From an uncultured Granulosicoccus sp. (GTDB lineage Bacteria > Pseudomonadota > Gammaproteobacteria > Granulosicoccales > Granulosicoccaceae): 19,246 nucleotides of DNA. The translations under genes were made by a program, and so were the position numbers. The stretch lies in assembly GCA_937924505.1 (NCBI GenBank), contig CALDSR010000048.1, positions 1 to 19,246 of the forward strand. Direction: 5' to 3'. This document shows positions 7,539 to 15,384 of the stretch, in pieces. The notes below the pieces were generated by a model that saw only the letters and a list, made by a program, of their open reading frames with translations, ran no database searches and was not told where the DNA came from. How positions within the stretch are numbered: the stretch's first letter is position 1; each line of letters starts with the position of its first letter.

Positions 7539-8120
7539 TTAGACCTCATCCCGCGAATCAAAAAAAGCGGCACGCATATAACCGATCATCGACCAGATCG
7601 TCAGCGCTGTGGCGATATACAAGGCGACCATACCAATCTGGTAGATTGGTAATCCGAACAGATCATGCAGGTACAACAGCATGGACAAGGCAATAATCTG
7701 TGCCGTGGTCTTGACCTTGCCCAGCCAACCGACTTTCACCTTGCCGCGCTGACCCATCTCCGCCATCCACTCGCGCAAGGCACTGATGGTTATTTCGCGG
7801 CCGATGATAACGATCGCCGGAATGGTCAGCCACATACTGCTGTCAAATTCGACAATCAATATGAGCGCGGTCGCCACCATCAGCTTGTCGGCAACCGGAT
7901 CAAGAAAGGCCCCGAAGCGGCTCTCGACATTCCACAGGCGAGCGAGATATCCATCCAGCCAGTCAGTGATACCGGCGATAATAAAAATAAAGCAACTTAC
8001 TGGTCGCGACCAGTCATAGCCAAGGTAAAACACGAAGATGAGGATCGGCAGCATGCCTATCCGCAGCACTGTCAACCACGTGGGCAGATTGCGTTTCATT
8101 CGCTGTTTTCCAGATACCAT
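7539..8120 (-). CDS. pgsA: CDP-diacylglycerol-glycerol-3-phosphate 3-phosphatidyltransferase
   Basis: Makes phosphatidylglycerolphosphate from CDP-diacylglycerol and glycerol-3-phosphate, the committed step to phosphatidylglycerol and cardiolipin, in the inner membrane. The complete CDP-alcohol phosphotransferase signature D-G-x2-A-R-x8-G-x3-D-x3-D is present as Asp56, Gly57, Ala60, Arg61, Gly70, Asp74 and Asp78. Several hydrophobic membrane segments flank it. The chosen ATG (8120) shares one base with the uvrC stop (TGATG). A second ATG at 8099 (MKRNLPTWLTVLR) matches the start of E. coli PgsA better and would give 186 residues, so the true start could be either. uvrC-pgsA is a conserved pair in gammaproteobacteria. 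PgpA, encoded at 14252-14728, carries out the next reaction. Confidence 0.96.
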   Translation of the reverse strand: MVSGKQRMKRNLPTWLTVLRIGMLPILIFVFYLGYDWSRPVSCFIFIIAGITDWLDGYLARLWNVESRFGAFLDPVADKLMVATALILIVEFDSSMWLTIPAIVIIGREITISALREWMAEMGQRGKVKVGWLGKVKTTAQIIALSMLLYLHDLFGLPIYQIGMVALYIATALTIWSMIGYMRAAFFDSRDEV

Positions 8121-9985
8121 CAGCCCTTCAATGCCCGGTTGGGATGCAGCTCATCGTACACTCTTGAGGCGATTTCCGTACTGATTCCAGGCACAGCAGC
8201 AATGTCTTCAATACCCGCCTTTTGCAGTCGCTGCAATCCACCAAAGTGCGTCAGTAACTGCTTGCGCCGCTTTGGCCCAAGGCCCTTGATATCCTCAAGA
8301 ATGGATCTCTGGCGTTTTTTCGCCCGCTTGCCCCGGTGTCCGGTAATCGCATAGCGGTGTGCCTCATCGCGAATCTGCTGAATTAACAGCAAGGCGGGTG
8401 AGTCGGTGGTGAGTTGTCTTTCTTCGTTGGCGGTATCACCCGGTCGGCAAATAATCAGCGTTTCGTCACCGGGGCGGCGGTCAGGCCCCTTTGACACACC
8501 GACCACTTGAATGCTGTCGGTCTGCAGCTCATCCATGACCTTCAATGCCACGCCGATCTGCCCCTTGCCACCATCGACAAAAAGAATATCCGGCAGTTCG
8601 CGCTGTTCTTTAACCAGGCGGGTGTAGCGCCGAGTCAAGGCCTGACGCATGGCGGCATAGTCATCACCCGGTGTGATGTCCTCGATATTGAAGCGGCGAT
8701 AGTCGGACTTCATGGCACCTTCTGCGTTGAATACGACGCAGGACGCCACCGTTGCCTCGCCCATCGTATGGGATATATCAAAACACTCCATGCGCGAAGG
8801 CGCTTCGTCCAGACCCACCAACTCCCGTACCGCATCGAGCCGAGCCGCCATACCGGAGCGAGATGCCAATCGCGCAGCCAGCGCGATCTCGGCGTTCGTG
8901 ACGGCCAGTGCTTGTAACTTCGCGCGATCACCGCGCACAGAATGCACAATGTTGACGGCTGCCTTGGCGCGCTCAGCAAGCACTTCAATCATCACGATGC
9001 GATCCTCGATGTCTTCGCTGAGGATGATCTCCCGCGGCACATCATGCTCAAGATAATACTGCGCCACAAAGGCATTCAGGATTTCCGCATTGCTACTGGC
9101 CGCTGGCGTCGCTGGATAGAAAGCCTTGTTGCCAAGGTTGATACCATTACGAATAAAGAACACCTGCACACAACTCTGCCCGCCCTGAGTCAGAGCTGCC
9201 ACGTAGTCGACGTCACCACCGTCGCGCATCGTCGCGCTCATGTCGGTGACTGATTTCAAACTGCCGATCTGGTCGCGAAGCCTGGCAGCCTTTTCAAATT
9301 CCAGCGCCTCGCTCGCTTGATCCATGCGTGCACCAAGATCATCCACCACCTCATGCGACTTGCCCTCAAGCATGCGGATGGTCATATCAACATCAGCGGC
9401 GTACTCATCCTCAGACACGCGATTAACACAGGGCGCGGTACAGCGTTTGATCTGGTATTGCAGACACGGCCGTGAACGGTTGCGAAAATAGCTGTCTTCA
9501 CACTGACGCACACGAAAAAGTTTCTGCACCAGCTTTAACGAACGTTTGACCGAACTCGCACTCGGGTAAGGGCCAATGTACTTGCCGGGCGCTTTGCGTG
9601 CACCCCGTTGATAGCTCACCCGCGGAAACTTGTCGGCGGTCGAAATATAGATAAACGGATAACTCTTGTCATCACGCAGCACCACGTTATAGCGTGGGCG
9701 ATGTTCCTTGATCAGGTTTTGTTCCAGCAACAATGCCTCGGCAGCACTGGTGGTCACGGTTGTCTGTACGTTGGCAATGTGCGAAACAAGCGCTGCGGTC
9801 TTGCGATTGTCGAGCGTCTTCTGAAAGTAGCTCGACAGGCGACTCTTCAGATTGCTCGCCTTGCCGACATAGATGATTTCATCTTGCGCATTGAACATGC
9901 GGTAGACGCCGGGCCGGGTCGTGACCGTTTTCATGAAGGCCGCGACATCGAAGGTGGTCAGAGGCTTACTCTTCATTCCACTCAT
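8120..9985 (-). CDS. uvrC: Excinuclease ABC subunit C
   Basis: 621 residues from ATG 9985. This is the nuclease subunit of UvrABC nucleotide excision repair, which cuts the damaged strand on both sides of a lesion. Domains in order: the GIY-YIG nuclease (about 22-100; GVYRMF, IIYVGKASNLKSRLSSYF), a Cys-containing stretch (RSRPCLQYQIKRCTAPCV), the UvrB-binding UVR motif (LEFEKAARLRDQIGSL), the RNase H-like second nuclease (MECFDISHTMGE, LFVDGGKGQIG) and a C-terminal helix-hairpin-helix pair (DIKGLGPKRRKQLL and IAAVPGISTEIASRV). ATG 9976 is an alternative start, and a longer frame to 10009 has no support. The start lies inside the last codons of uvrY and the stop overlaps pgsA by one base, so translation of the three genes is probably coupled. 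Confidence 0.97.
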   Translation of the reverse strand: MSGMKSKPLTTFDVAAFMKTVTTRPGVYRMFNAQDEIIYVGKASNLKSRLSSYFQKTLDNRKTAALVSHIANVQTTVTTSAAEALLLEQNLIKEHRPRYNVVLRDDKSYPFIYISTADKFPRVSYQRGARKAPGKYIGPYPSASSVKRSLKLVQKLFRVRQCEDSYFRNRSRPCLQYQIKRCTAPCVNRVSEDEYAADVDMTIRMLEGKSHEVVDDLGARMDQASEALEFEKAARLRDQIGSLKSVTDMSATMRDGGDVDYVAALTQGGQSCVQVFFIRNGINLGNKAFYPATPAASSNAEILNAFVAQYYLEHDVPREIILSEDIEDRIVMIEVLAERAKAAVNIVHSVRGDRAKLQALAVTNAEIALAARLASRSGMAARLDAVRELVGLDEAPSRMECFDISHTMGEATVASCVVFNAEGAMKSDYRRFNIEDITPGDDYAAMRQALTRRYTRLVKEQRELPDILFVDGGKGQIGVALKVMDELQTDSIQVVGVSKGPDRRPGDETLIICRPGDTANEERQLTTDSPALLLIQQIRDEAHRYAITGHRGKRAKKRQRSILEDIKGLGPKRRKQLLTHFGGLQRLQKAGIEDIAAVPGISTEIASRVYDELHPNRALKG

Positions 9986-10616
9986 CGTGATGTATCGCGA
10001 GGCGCACAATCTCCGCAGTTGTTTTCACAGACAGTTTCTCGAACGCTCGCGTGCGATGAGTACTGACGGTTTTCTCACTGATGTTAAGGCTTTCCGAAAT
10101 CTGTCGATTGCGACGACCGCGCAATATCAAATCGATAATTTCTCGCTCACGCGTGGTCAGAAGATCAAACGGATTGACATCGGGATCGCCCTTGATGCTA
10201 TCCATCGCCACCTGTTGAGCCACATTAGGCGACAGGTATTGTTCACCACCCATCACACAGCGAATCGCCTTGTCCATCTCGTCGGCACTACAACCTTTGG
10301 TGATGTACCCGCGTACCCCCGCATTTAACAAGCGCCGTATCGGACCACCCTCAAGACGTCCAGTCACGATAATAATGCGGTAGTCCGGCGAGTGATTCAA
10401 AATGGCCTCCGATGCCTCAAGACCACTGATGCCTGGCAAGGAAATATCCATCAGCACCAGATCAAAATTATCCGCGCGCGTCATCTCGACAGCCATTTCG
10501 CCCGAGCTCGCCTCATGGATTGAGCCGATCATTGCATGATCTTCGAGCAAACGACGCATGCCCGAACGAACCAGCTCATGGTCATCAACAACCAGAACTG
10601 TACAGTCAGCATTCAA
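9966..10616 (-). CDS. uvrY: GacA/UvrY-type LuxR-family response regulator
   Basis: 216 residues. The N-terminal receiver domain has the acidic pair Asp11-Asp12, the phosphoacceptor Asp57 in LMDISLPG, Thr85 and Lys107 (YITKG). The C-terminal LuxR-type helix-turn-helix (about 150-205) reads LTTREREIIDLILRG, then ISEKTVSTHRTRAFEKL. In relatives (UvrY of E. coli, GacA of Pseudomonas) a BarA/GacS sensor kinase phosphorylates it and it switches on the small RNAs that titrate CsrA/RsmA. Its place directly before uvrC supports this assignment over other NarL-family members. The start is TTG 10616: an in-frame TGA lies two codons upstream, and GGTGAG nine bases before the TTG overlaps the end of fabH. 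The rare start codon may hold expression down. The partner kinase is not in the window. Confidence 0.93.
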   Translation of the reverse strand: MNADCTVLVVDDHELVRSGMRRLLEDHAMIGSIHEASSGEMAVEMTRADNFDLVLMDISLPGISGLEASEAILNHSPDYRIIIVTGRLEGGPIRRLLNAGVRGYITKGCSADEMDKAIRCVMGGEQYLSPNVAQQVAMDSIKGDPDVNPFDLLTTREREIIDLILRGRRNRQISESLNISEKTVSTHRTRAFEKLSVKTTAEIVRLAIHHDEWNEE

Positions 10617-10626
10617 CGGTCAATGC

Positions 10627-11598
10627 TCACCATTTGACCAATGCAGAACCCCATGTAAAACCTCCGCCGAATCCTTCGAGTAACAGGGTATCACCTGACT
10701 TGATGCGACCATCACGGACAGCGACATCCAATGCCAGCGGAATTGACGCCGCTGAAGTATTGCCATGCTCGGCCACCGTTTGCACCACCTTATCCATCGG
10801 CATGCGTAATTTTTTCGCGGTCGCGGCAATAATGCGGTTGTTGGCCTGATGCGGTACCAACCAGTCGATATCGGATTTTTCCAATCCGTTTGCATCAAGC
10901 GTTTCATCGACAATTCGACCGAGCGTATTCACCGCGATCTTGAACACTTCACTGCCAGCCATCTCAACATAAGCCCGCCCTTCCTGCACGGCCGCAAGAT
11001 TGTTCGACACACCGCTGGGGACATGCAACAGATTGGCGTAGTCACCGTCTGCATGGATATGGGTGGAACAGATGCCCGGCGCGGTATCGCGCTGCAACAC
11101 CACCGCACCGGCACCATCTCCAAACAGGACGCAGGTGTTTCGGTCGGTCCAGTCAATGATGCGTGAGAAAGTTTCCGCACCAACCACCAAGGCCGTTTTT
11201 GCCATACCGGTACGCATGAACTGGTCGGCCACGGACAAGGCGTAAACAAAGCCGGTACAAACTGCCTGAATATCAAAGGCCGGACAACCATGTATATCCA
11301 GGCGACTCTGTAGCAAGCAGGCCGTACTCGGGAAAATCTGATCGGCCGTCGTCGTCGCCACGACGATCAAATCTATCTCCTCAGCCTTGATGCCCGCAGC
11401 GTCTATTGCGTTACGTGACGCGGCCTCGGCAAGATCAAGCGTGAATTCGTCATCAGCCGCGATGTGTCGCTGATGAATACCGGTACGACTCCGAATCCAT
11501 TCATCGGTCGTGTCGACGGTCTTCTCAAGCTCGGCATTTGTCAGAGCTCGCTCAGGGAGATAGGACCCAGTACCTATGATGCGCGCGAAATGTGTCAT
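10627..11598 (-). CDS. fabH: Beta-ketoacyl-ACP synthase III
   Basis: 323 residues. Catalyses the first condensation of type II fatty-acid synthesis, acetyl-CoA plus malonyl-ACP to acetoacetyl-ACP, in the cytoplasm. The thiolase-fold catalytic triad is complete: Cys114 in [13 protein letters not shown], His250 in [12 protein letters not shown] and Asn280 in [15 protein letters not shown]. The start motif [10 protein letters not shown] and the [15 protein letters not shown] end are standard. It lies 29 bp downstream of plsX. In E. coli fabH is followed by fabD, fabG and acpP. Here the next gene, 10 bp on, is uvrY, and no fabD is present in the window. Confidence 0.97.
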   Translation of the reverse strand: MTHFARIIGTGSYLPERALTNAELEKTVDTTDEWIRSRTGIHQRHIAADDEFTLDLAEAASRNAIDAAGIKAEEIDLIVVATTTADQIFPSTACLLQSRLDIHGCPAFDIQAVCTGFVYALSVADQFMRTGMAKTALVVGAETFSRIIDWTDRNTCVLFGDGAGAVVLQRDTAPGICSTHIHADGDYANLLHVPSGVSNNLAAVQEGRAYVEMAGSEVFKIAVNTLGRIVDETLDANGLEKSDIDWLVPHQANNRIIAATAKKLRMPMDKVVQTVAEHGNTSAASIPLALDVAVRDGRIKSGDTLLLEGFGGGFTWGSALVKW

Positions 11599-11627
11599 GG
11601 ACTCAATTCACTCACGATTCTGCATGG

Positions 11628-12644
11628 TCAGGCAGCGCTGACACTCTCTTCCAATCCGGCAGCAATCATTGACGGCACGTCCTTGTCAATTTCAAGGAGC
11701 GCAATTTCAATCGCATTGGCGAAGGCGACTTCATCGGCACCACCATGACTTTTGATGACCACGCCTTTTAGTCCAAGCAAGCTTGCACCATTATAACGAC
11801 GTGGATCGATGCGACTGCCAAACGCTTTCAACACCGGTTTTGCGATCAGGCCAACCAGTTTGTTCCAGGGGCTACGCACGAATTCTTGTTTCAAATAGTG
11901 CGAGACCATTCGTGCAACGCCTTCACTGGTTTTCAATGACACATTGCCTACAAAGCCATCACACACAACGACATCAACGTGATCGCTGTAGATTTCGTCG
12001 CCTTCTACGTAACCGATATAGTTCAAAGAGCTTTGTGCCAGCAGCGGAGAGGCCTTCTTGACCTGTTCGTTGCCCTTGATGTCTTCGGAACCAATATTCA
12101 ACAGGCCGATACGCGGTGCTTCCATGCCATCAACGGCATTCGCGAGTATCGACCCCATCATCGCAAATTGATACAGATGATCAGCGGAGCAATCAACATT
12201 GGCGCCGAGATCCAGCATGTGCGTATGCCCATCGACCGCTGGCAAGGTTGTCGCGATAGCCGGTCGATCGATACCTTTGATGGTTTTCAGCACGAACTTG
12301 CTGATGGCCATCAGCGCGCCGGTATTGCCGGCACTGACACAGGCATCGGCTTCACCGTCCTTGACGAGGTTGATAGCCAGACGCATCGAGGATTTTTTCT
12401 TCGAACGCAGCGCGATGGCCGCCGAGTCATCCATAGTCACGACTTCGGCTGCGGGCACGACCGTGTAGCGGCCGTCGGGCAATCCCACCGCGTCGATGTG
12501 GTTTTGCAGAATTTGCGCATTGCCGACAAGCTTCAGGTGAACCGTTGAATGCGTGTCCAGTACCTTCCTGGCGGCCGCCACAATGACGGCGGTACCGCCG
12601 TCACCACTCATGGCATCAATAGCGACTATCGATTGTCGAGTCAT
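11628..12644 (-). CDS. plsX: Phosphate acyltransferase PlsX
   Basis: 338 residues. Converts acyl-ACP and phosphate to acyl-phosphate, the donor for PlsY in phosphatidic acid synthesis; a peripheral membrane enzyme. The N-terminal IVAIDAMSGDGG, the VSAGNTGALMA loop, MLDLGANVDC, GLLNIGSED and VVCDGFVGN are all family landmarks. The usual DAMGGD is DAMSGD here, a minor change. The start at 12644 has TGGAG nine bases upstream. The gene sits between rpmF (46-bp gap) and fabH (29-bp gap), the classical order. rpmF-plsX-fabH cotranscription is known in E. coli and the spacing here allows it. Confidence 0.97.
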   Translation of the reverse strand: MTRQSIVAIDAMSGDGGTAVIVAAARKVLDTHSTVHLKLVGNAQILQNHIDAVGLPDGRYTVVPAAEVVTMDDSAAIALRSKKKSSMRLAINLVKDGEADACVSAGNTGALMAISKFVLKTIKGIDRPAIATTLPAVDGHTHMLDLGANVDCSADHLYQFAMMGSILANAVDGMEAPRIGLLNIGSEDIKGNEQVKKASPLLAQSSLNYIGYVEGDEIYSDHVDVVVCDGFVGNVSLKTSEGVARMVSHYLKQEFVRSPWNKLVGLIAKPVLKAFGSRIDPRRYNGASLLGLKGVVIKSHGGADEVAFANAIEIALLEIDKDVPSMIAAGLEESVSAA

Positions 12645-12690
12645 GCAGCTAACTCCACATGCCCGGGATCAGAAAATTGACGTTGAAGTC

Positions 12691-12885
12691 CTATTCGTCG
12701 TCGTCCAACTCTTCAGGTGCTTCGACGACCTGCTTGCCACGGTAGAAACCATCCGCAGTCACGTGATGGCGGCGATGCAATTCACCGGTGGTTGGGTCAG
12801 TTGACAAGGTCGGTGCATTGAGTGAATCATGCGACCGGCGCATCCCACGACGAGAAGGAGTCTTGCGGCTCTTTTGAACGGCCAT
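12691..12885 (-). CDS. rpmF: 50S ribosomal protein L32
   Basis: 64 residues, basic at the N-terminus and acidic at the end. [20 protein letters not shown] is the signature start of L32. The C-terminal part ([14 protein letters not shown]) matches gammaproteobacterial L32. There are no cysteines, so this is the zinc-free form. It lies between yceD (47-bp gap) and plsX, as in E. coli, and links ribosome and phospholipid gene expression. Confidence 0.97.
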   Translation of the reverse strand: MAVQKSRKTPSRRGMRRSHDSLNAPTLSTDPTTGELHRRHHVTADGFYRGKQVVEAPEELDDDE

Positions 12886-12932
12886 GACAGTGTTATCCGA
12901 GTTAAGAGAGTGTTGAAAGTTAAGTTGTAAAT

Positions 12933-13511
12933 TCAGTGAATATCGAGGTTTTTTAGCACATCAAAAGGGCGTTGCCGAGTTTCTGTGTCCTGCGTTTCCA
13001 TCGCCACTTCGGCTTCATCCACGACAGAGACGTTCGCAATGGAGATATCCAGCAACTCACAGGCTTGATCCGCCGCGTGTTTCGGAACCTCAGGTATGTG
13101 CAATATCAGTTCATCCTCAAATAAATCAACTACGTGAATCTGTCCTGTTTCGTCCAGAATCACCGGATCAAGTTCCTTCGTCAACTGCTGCGCCGCCGCT
13201 TCGCTGTCCACAAAAACCAGCTCAAACGGCTCATCGATACTGAGCACCATAGGCTCCAAACAGCGCTGGCACTCGGCAGAAAAATCTGTCTTCAAGCGGC
13301 CGCTGACCACGATGTGATCCTCGCGCCGTGAAAAGCCTGCCGTGGCCCGTACCGAGTGTTCTGCCGATGAGAGCAAGGTGCTGAGGCGGGTAAACTGGGC
13401 CTGTGGCACGTCTACCTCGTATCGTGTACCGTCACGCGCCAACAAATCCGGATTGAACCGGCTGGGAAGTGGCTTGACCATAACCCGAGAATCGTAACGA
13501 AAGTGGTCCAT
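12933..13511 (-). CDS. yceD: YceD family protein (DUF177), 23S rRNA accumulation protein
   Basis: 192 residues from ATG 13511, or 182 from ATG 13481 ([14 protein letters not shown]). The second fits E. coli YceD length slightly better and has a GGGTT just before it. The family mark is the paired-cysteine block [12 protein letters not shown] near the middle, followed by an acidic stretch ([10 protein letters not shown]). The C-terminal half carries [17 protein letters not shown], also typical. In E. coli and plants, homologues are needed for normal 23S rRNA levels; the mechanism is unsettled. It is the first gene of the yceD-rpmF-plsX-fabH run and is divergent from maf, with only 19-49 bp between the starts. 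The promoters must therefore overlap the coding ends. Confidence 0.9.
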   Translation of the reverse strand: MDHFRYDSRVMVKPLPSRFNPDLLARDGTRYEVDVPQAQFTRLSTLLSSAEHSVRATAGFSRREDHIVVSGRLKTDFSAECQRCLEPMVLSIDEPFELVFVDSEAAAQQLTKELDPVILDETGQIHVVDLFEDELILHIPEVPKHAADQACELLDISIANVSVVDEAEVAMETQDTETRQRPFDVLKNLDIH

Positions 13512-13543
13512 TCATGCAAGCACTGAATTCATGCAAGCGCTGA
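13511..13543 (+). repeat. Tandem 16-bp duplication across the maf start
   Basis: The sequence TTCATGCAAGCACTGA (13511-13526) is repeated as TTCATGCAAGCGCTGA (13528-13543), with one mismatch and a 17-bp period. The second copy carries the maf start ATG (13531). The first carries another ATG (13514) out of frame with it. The leftward yceD start (13511, if used) abuts the duplication. Confidence 0.9.
13514..13543 (+). other. Possible 9-codon upstream ORF overlapping maf
   Basis: ATG 13514 opens a 9-residue frame (MQALNSCKR) ending at TGA 13541-13543, 12 bases inside maf and in another frame. It arises from the 17-bp-period duplication. The weak Shine-Dalgarno-like AAGTGG lies before this ATG rather than before the maf ATG. 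Translation is not proven. Confidence 0.3.
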
Positions 13544-14193
13544 TTTTAGCCTCGACATCCCGCTATCGACGTGAACTGCTTGCGCGTCTGGGCCTCCCGT
13601 TCGCCACGATTAGCCCAAATATTGATGAAACTCCGAATCCCGGAGAATCTGCAGAAAACCTGGCCACGCGACTGGCCATCGGTAAAGCTGAGGCAGTAGC
13701 CGCGAATTCTGCAAATGCTGCAACCTCAGCCGCTGACACCAGACCCGCCGACCCTGCGCAAAATCCCCCCCCGATCATCATTGGCTCCGATCAGGTAGCA
13801 GCCTGCGGCGAGCAACTACTTGGCAAGCCCGGCGACAGGGATACTGCCATCGAACAGCTGCTCTCGATGGCCGGTCAGGAGGTCACCTTCCATACCGCCG
13901 TACATTTGTTGCGCCCGAAAAAGCCGGATCTCGCCAATAACAGTGCGAACATTGCAGACAGCTATACGGCGGTAGATCAGACGACCGCGGTACTGCGAGA
14001 TCTTGGCCGCGACGAAATCGAACGCTATGTTGCGCAGGAGCCGTCGCTCGACTGCGCAGGCAGTTTCAAGGTCGAGGGCCTCGGCATTTCCTTGTTTTCG
14101 GCCGTCAGAACAAACGATCCGACCGGACTGATCGGCTTGCCATTGATCGCGACCTGCGAGGGATTGCGCAAACTGGGTGTATCGCTCCCCTGA
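13531..14193 (+). CDS. yceF: Maf-like nucleotide pyrophosphatase, YceF type
   Basis: 220 residues, about 25 longer than E. coli YceF. Maf proteins hydrolyse non-canonical nucleoside triphosphates; YceF acts on 7-methyl-GTP. Motifs: LILASTSRYRRELL at the start, NIDETPNPGES, RLAIGKAEA, IIIGSDQVA with the catalytic Asp87, LGKP, and LDCAGSFKVEGLGISLF with GLIGLPLIATCEGLR. The last block and the neighbours yceD-rpmF-plsX-fabH identify the YceF subtype rather than YhdE. Two low-complexity insertions rich in Ala, Asn and Pro are present, at about residues 57-80 just before the catalytic loop and about 128-145. The start ATG has no good Shine-Dalgarno sequence and lies in a tandem duplication. It converges with pgpA 58 bp away. 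Confidence 0.93.
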   Translation: MQALILASTSRYRRELLARLGLPFATISPNIDETPNPGESAENLATRLAIGKAEAVAANSANAATSAADTRPADPAQNPPPIIIGSDQVAACGEQLLGKPGDRDTAIEQLLSMAGQEVTFHTAVHLLRPKKPDLANNSANIADSYTAVDQTTAVLRDLGRDEIERYVAQEPSLDCAGSFKVEGLGISLFSAVRTNDPTGLIGLPLIATCEGLRKLGVSLP

Positions 14194-14251
14194 GACATCA
14201 GACCCTACAGAGGTGTCAGACTCAACCGAGACGCCGAACCTGGCAAGGGCC

Positions 14252-14728
14252 TCAGACGCCGATAAGCAGAACGATAATTTGCATGACGAACGCGGCAAAT
14301 ACGGCGGCCACGATGTCATCAAGCATGATACCGATACCACCATGCACGTTATGATCAACGACCCTGATTGGCCAGGGTTTCAAGATGTCGAAAAAACGAA
14401 ACACGATAAAGCCGATCACGACGAACACAAACGTGCGCGGCACGGCCACCATCACTAATAGATAACCAACCACCTCATCCCAGACGATACCTGGATGATC
14501 GTGCACACCGAGTTCCTTCGCACAAACATCACAGCACCACACACCGACCGCGAACAGTAAGCCAATCACCAGCAAATTCAGCCCGACATGCTGCGGCATC
14601 AAAAATAACAGCGGAATTCCAATCAAGGTGCCGAACGTACCCGGTGCGCGCGGCGCCAGGCCCATCCCGCCCCCAAGCGCCAGAAAGCAGGCTGGGCTTT
14701 GCAACAAGGTACGCGGCGGAATGTGCAT
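14252..14728 (-). CDS. pgpA: Phosphatidylglycerophosphatase A
   Basis: 158 residues. Removes the phosphate from phosphatidylglycerolphosphate to give phosphatidylglycerol in the inner membrane, the step after PgsA. Family motifs: GLAPRAPGTFGTL (24-35), HDHPGIVWDEVVGYL (76-90) with the acidic metal-binding residues, FRFFDILKPWPI (110-121) and GGIGIMLDDIVAAV (130-143). Hydrophobic segments between them are membrane spans. The ATG overlaps the nusB stop by one base (TGATG), so translation is probably coupled. In E. coli pgpA also follows nusB (with thiL between). thiL is absent here. Confidence 0.95.
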   Translation of the reverse strand: MHIPPRTLLQSPACFLALGGGMGLAPRAPGTFGTLIGIPLLFLMPQHVGLNLLVIGLLFAVGVWCCDVCAKELGVHDHPGIVWDEVVGYLLVMVAVPRTFVFVVIGFIVFRFFDILKPWPIRVVDHNVHGGIGIMLDDIVAAVFAAFVMQIIVLLIGV

Positions 14729-15363
14729 CAGCCCATTTCAACCGGCCGAAGCTGCTTGGCCAATTTATCGAGCACGCCGTTGACGTATCGATGTCCTTTG
14801 TCCGCACCAAATCGCTTGGTGATTTCCACACCCTCGTTGATCACGACCCGCGCAGGTATGTCTGGCCGCTGCGTCAATTCGAATACCGCAATACGCAGCA
14901 CCGCGCGCTCGATCGGATCCAGATCTTCAATCGGACGGTCGAGCGCGTCGCCCATGGCGGTATCTACCACATCCGGGTCATGGCTGACCCCGTTGAACAG
15001 CTCGACGAAAAAGGCGATATCAACACGAGACATATCCTGCGTGTCCAGGAACTGCTGACGCACATCAGAGCTCTGCGCCTTGCCGATATCCCATTGATAC
15101 AAGGCCTGCAATGCCCGCTCGCGTGCATAGCGACGCTGCTGGGTACGGCTGGTTTTCTTGATCTTGCCAGTGCGGCCCGGATTCGGGTCTGGAGCCGAGG
15201 CCAGCTGCGCGTGACCGTCCGCCTTTGCCTCCTCCAATGCGTCCGAAGTCTTCGAACCACCTGACTCAGCCGCCGCCTCACGCATCAGATCACCGAGCGA
15301 GCGCGAACTTTCCGTGCCCGGCAACAGCGGGCCGTCAGCCTGAGTATCTTTAGGGGTATTCAT
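14728..15363 (-). CDS. nusB: Transcription antitermination factor NusB, with N-terminal extension
   Basis: 211 residues from ATG 15363, against about 140 in E. coli NusB. NusB binds boxA RNA with S10 (NusE) and supports rRNA antitermination. The helical domain begins near residue 75: RRYARERALQALYQWDIG, then LDPIERAVLRIAVFEL, VVINEGVEITKRFG and a closing RYVNGVLDKLAKQLR. The first about 70 residues are polar and probably disordered (Gly, Ser, Asp, Glu, Ala-rich), ending in a basic KIKKTSRTQQRR. This extension is unusual. The open frame continues upstream into cysS to 15501, but ATG 15363, 10 bp after the cysS stop, is the sensible start. Initiation further in cannot be ruled out. Confidence 0.92.
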   Translation of the reverse strand: MNTPKDTQADGPLLPGTESSRSLGDLMREAAAESGGSKTSDALEEAKADGHAQLASAPDPNPGRTGKIKKTSRTQQRRYARERALQALYQWDIGKAQSSDVRQQFLDTQDMSRVDIAFFVELFNGVSHDPDVVDTAMGDALDRPIEDLDPIERAVLRIAVFELTQRPDIPARVVINEGVEITKRFGADKGHRYVNGVLDKLAKQLRPVEMG

Positions 15364-15364
15364 G

Positions 15365-15384
15365 TACTCGCGTCTACTCGCGTC
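15365..15384. repeat. Tandem 10-bp repeat at the cysS/nusB junction
   Basis: TACTCGCGTC occurs twice head to tail (15365-15374 and 15375-15384). On the coding (minus) strand this is GACGCGAGTA twice. The cysS stop codon TAG (15376-15374) straddles the boundary, and the second copy ends one base before the nusB ATG. The repeat sets the cysS to nusB spacing. Confidence 0.9.

Noticed and set aside
7665..8354. Long plus-strand open frame (229 codons) opposite pgsA and the uvrC end
   Set aside because: It is antisense to pgsA and uvrC, whose motifs are complete. The translation has no recognisable domain and the typical composition of a shadow frame.
11979..12548. Plus-strand open frame of 189 codons inside plsX
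   Set aside because: It lies fully antisense to plsX, which has all its family motifs. No ribosome binding site or domain supports the other strand.
14252..14458. His/Asp-rich plus-strand frame at 14177-14458 as a small metal-binding protein
   Set aside because: It is antisense to the end of pgpA, whose conserved motifs explain the composition (for example the DDIV and DILKPWP codons read backwards).
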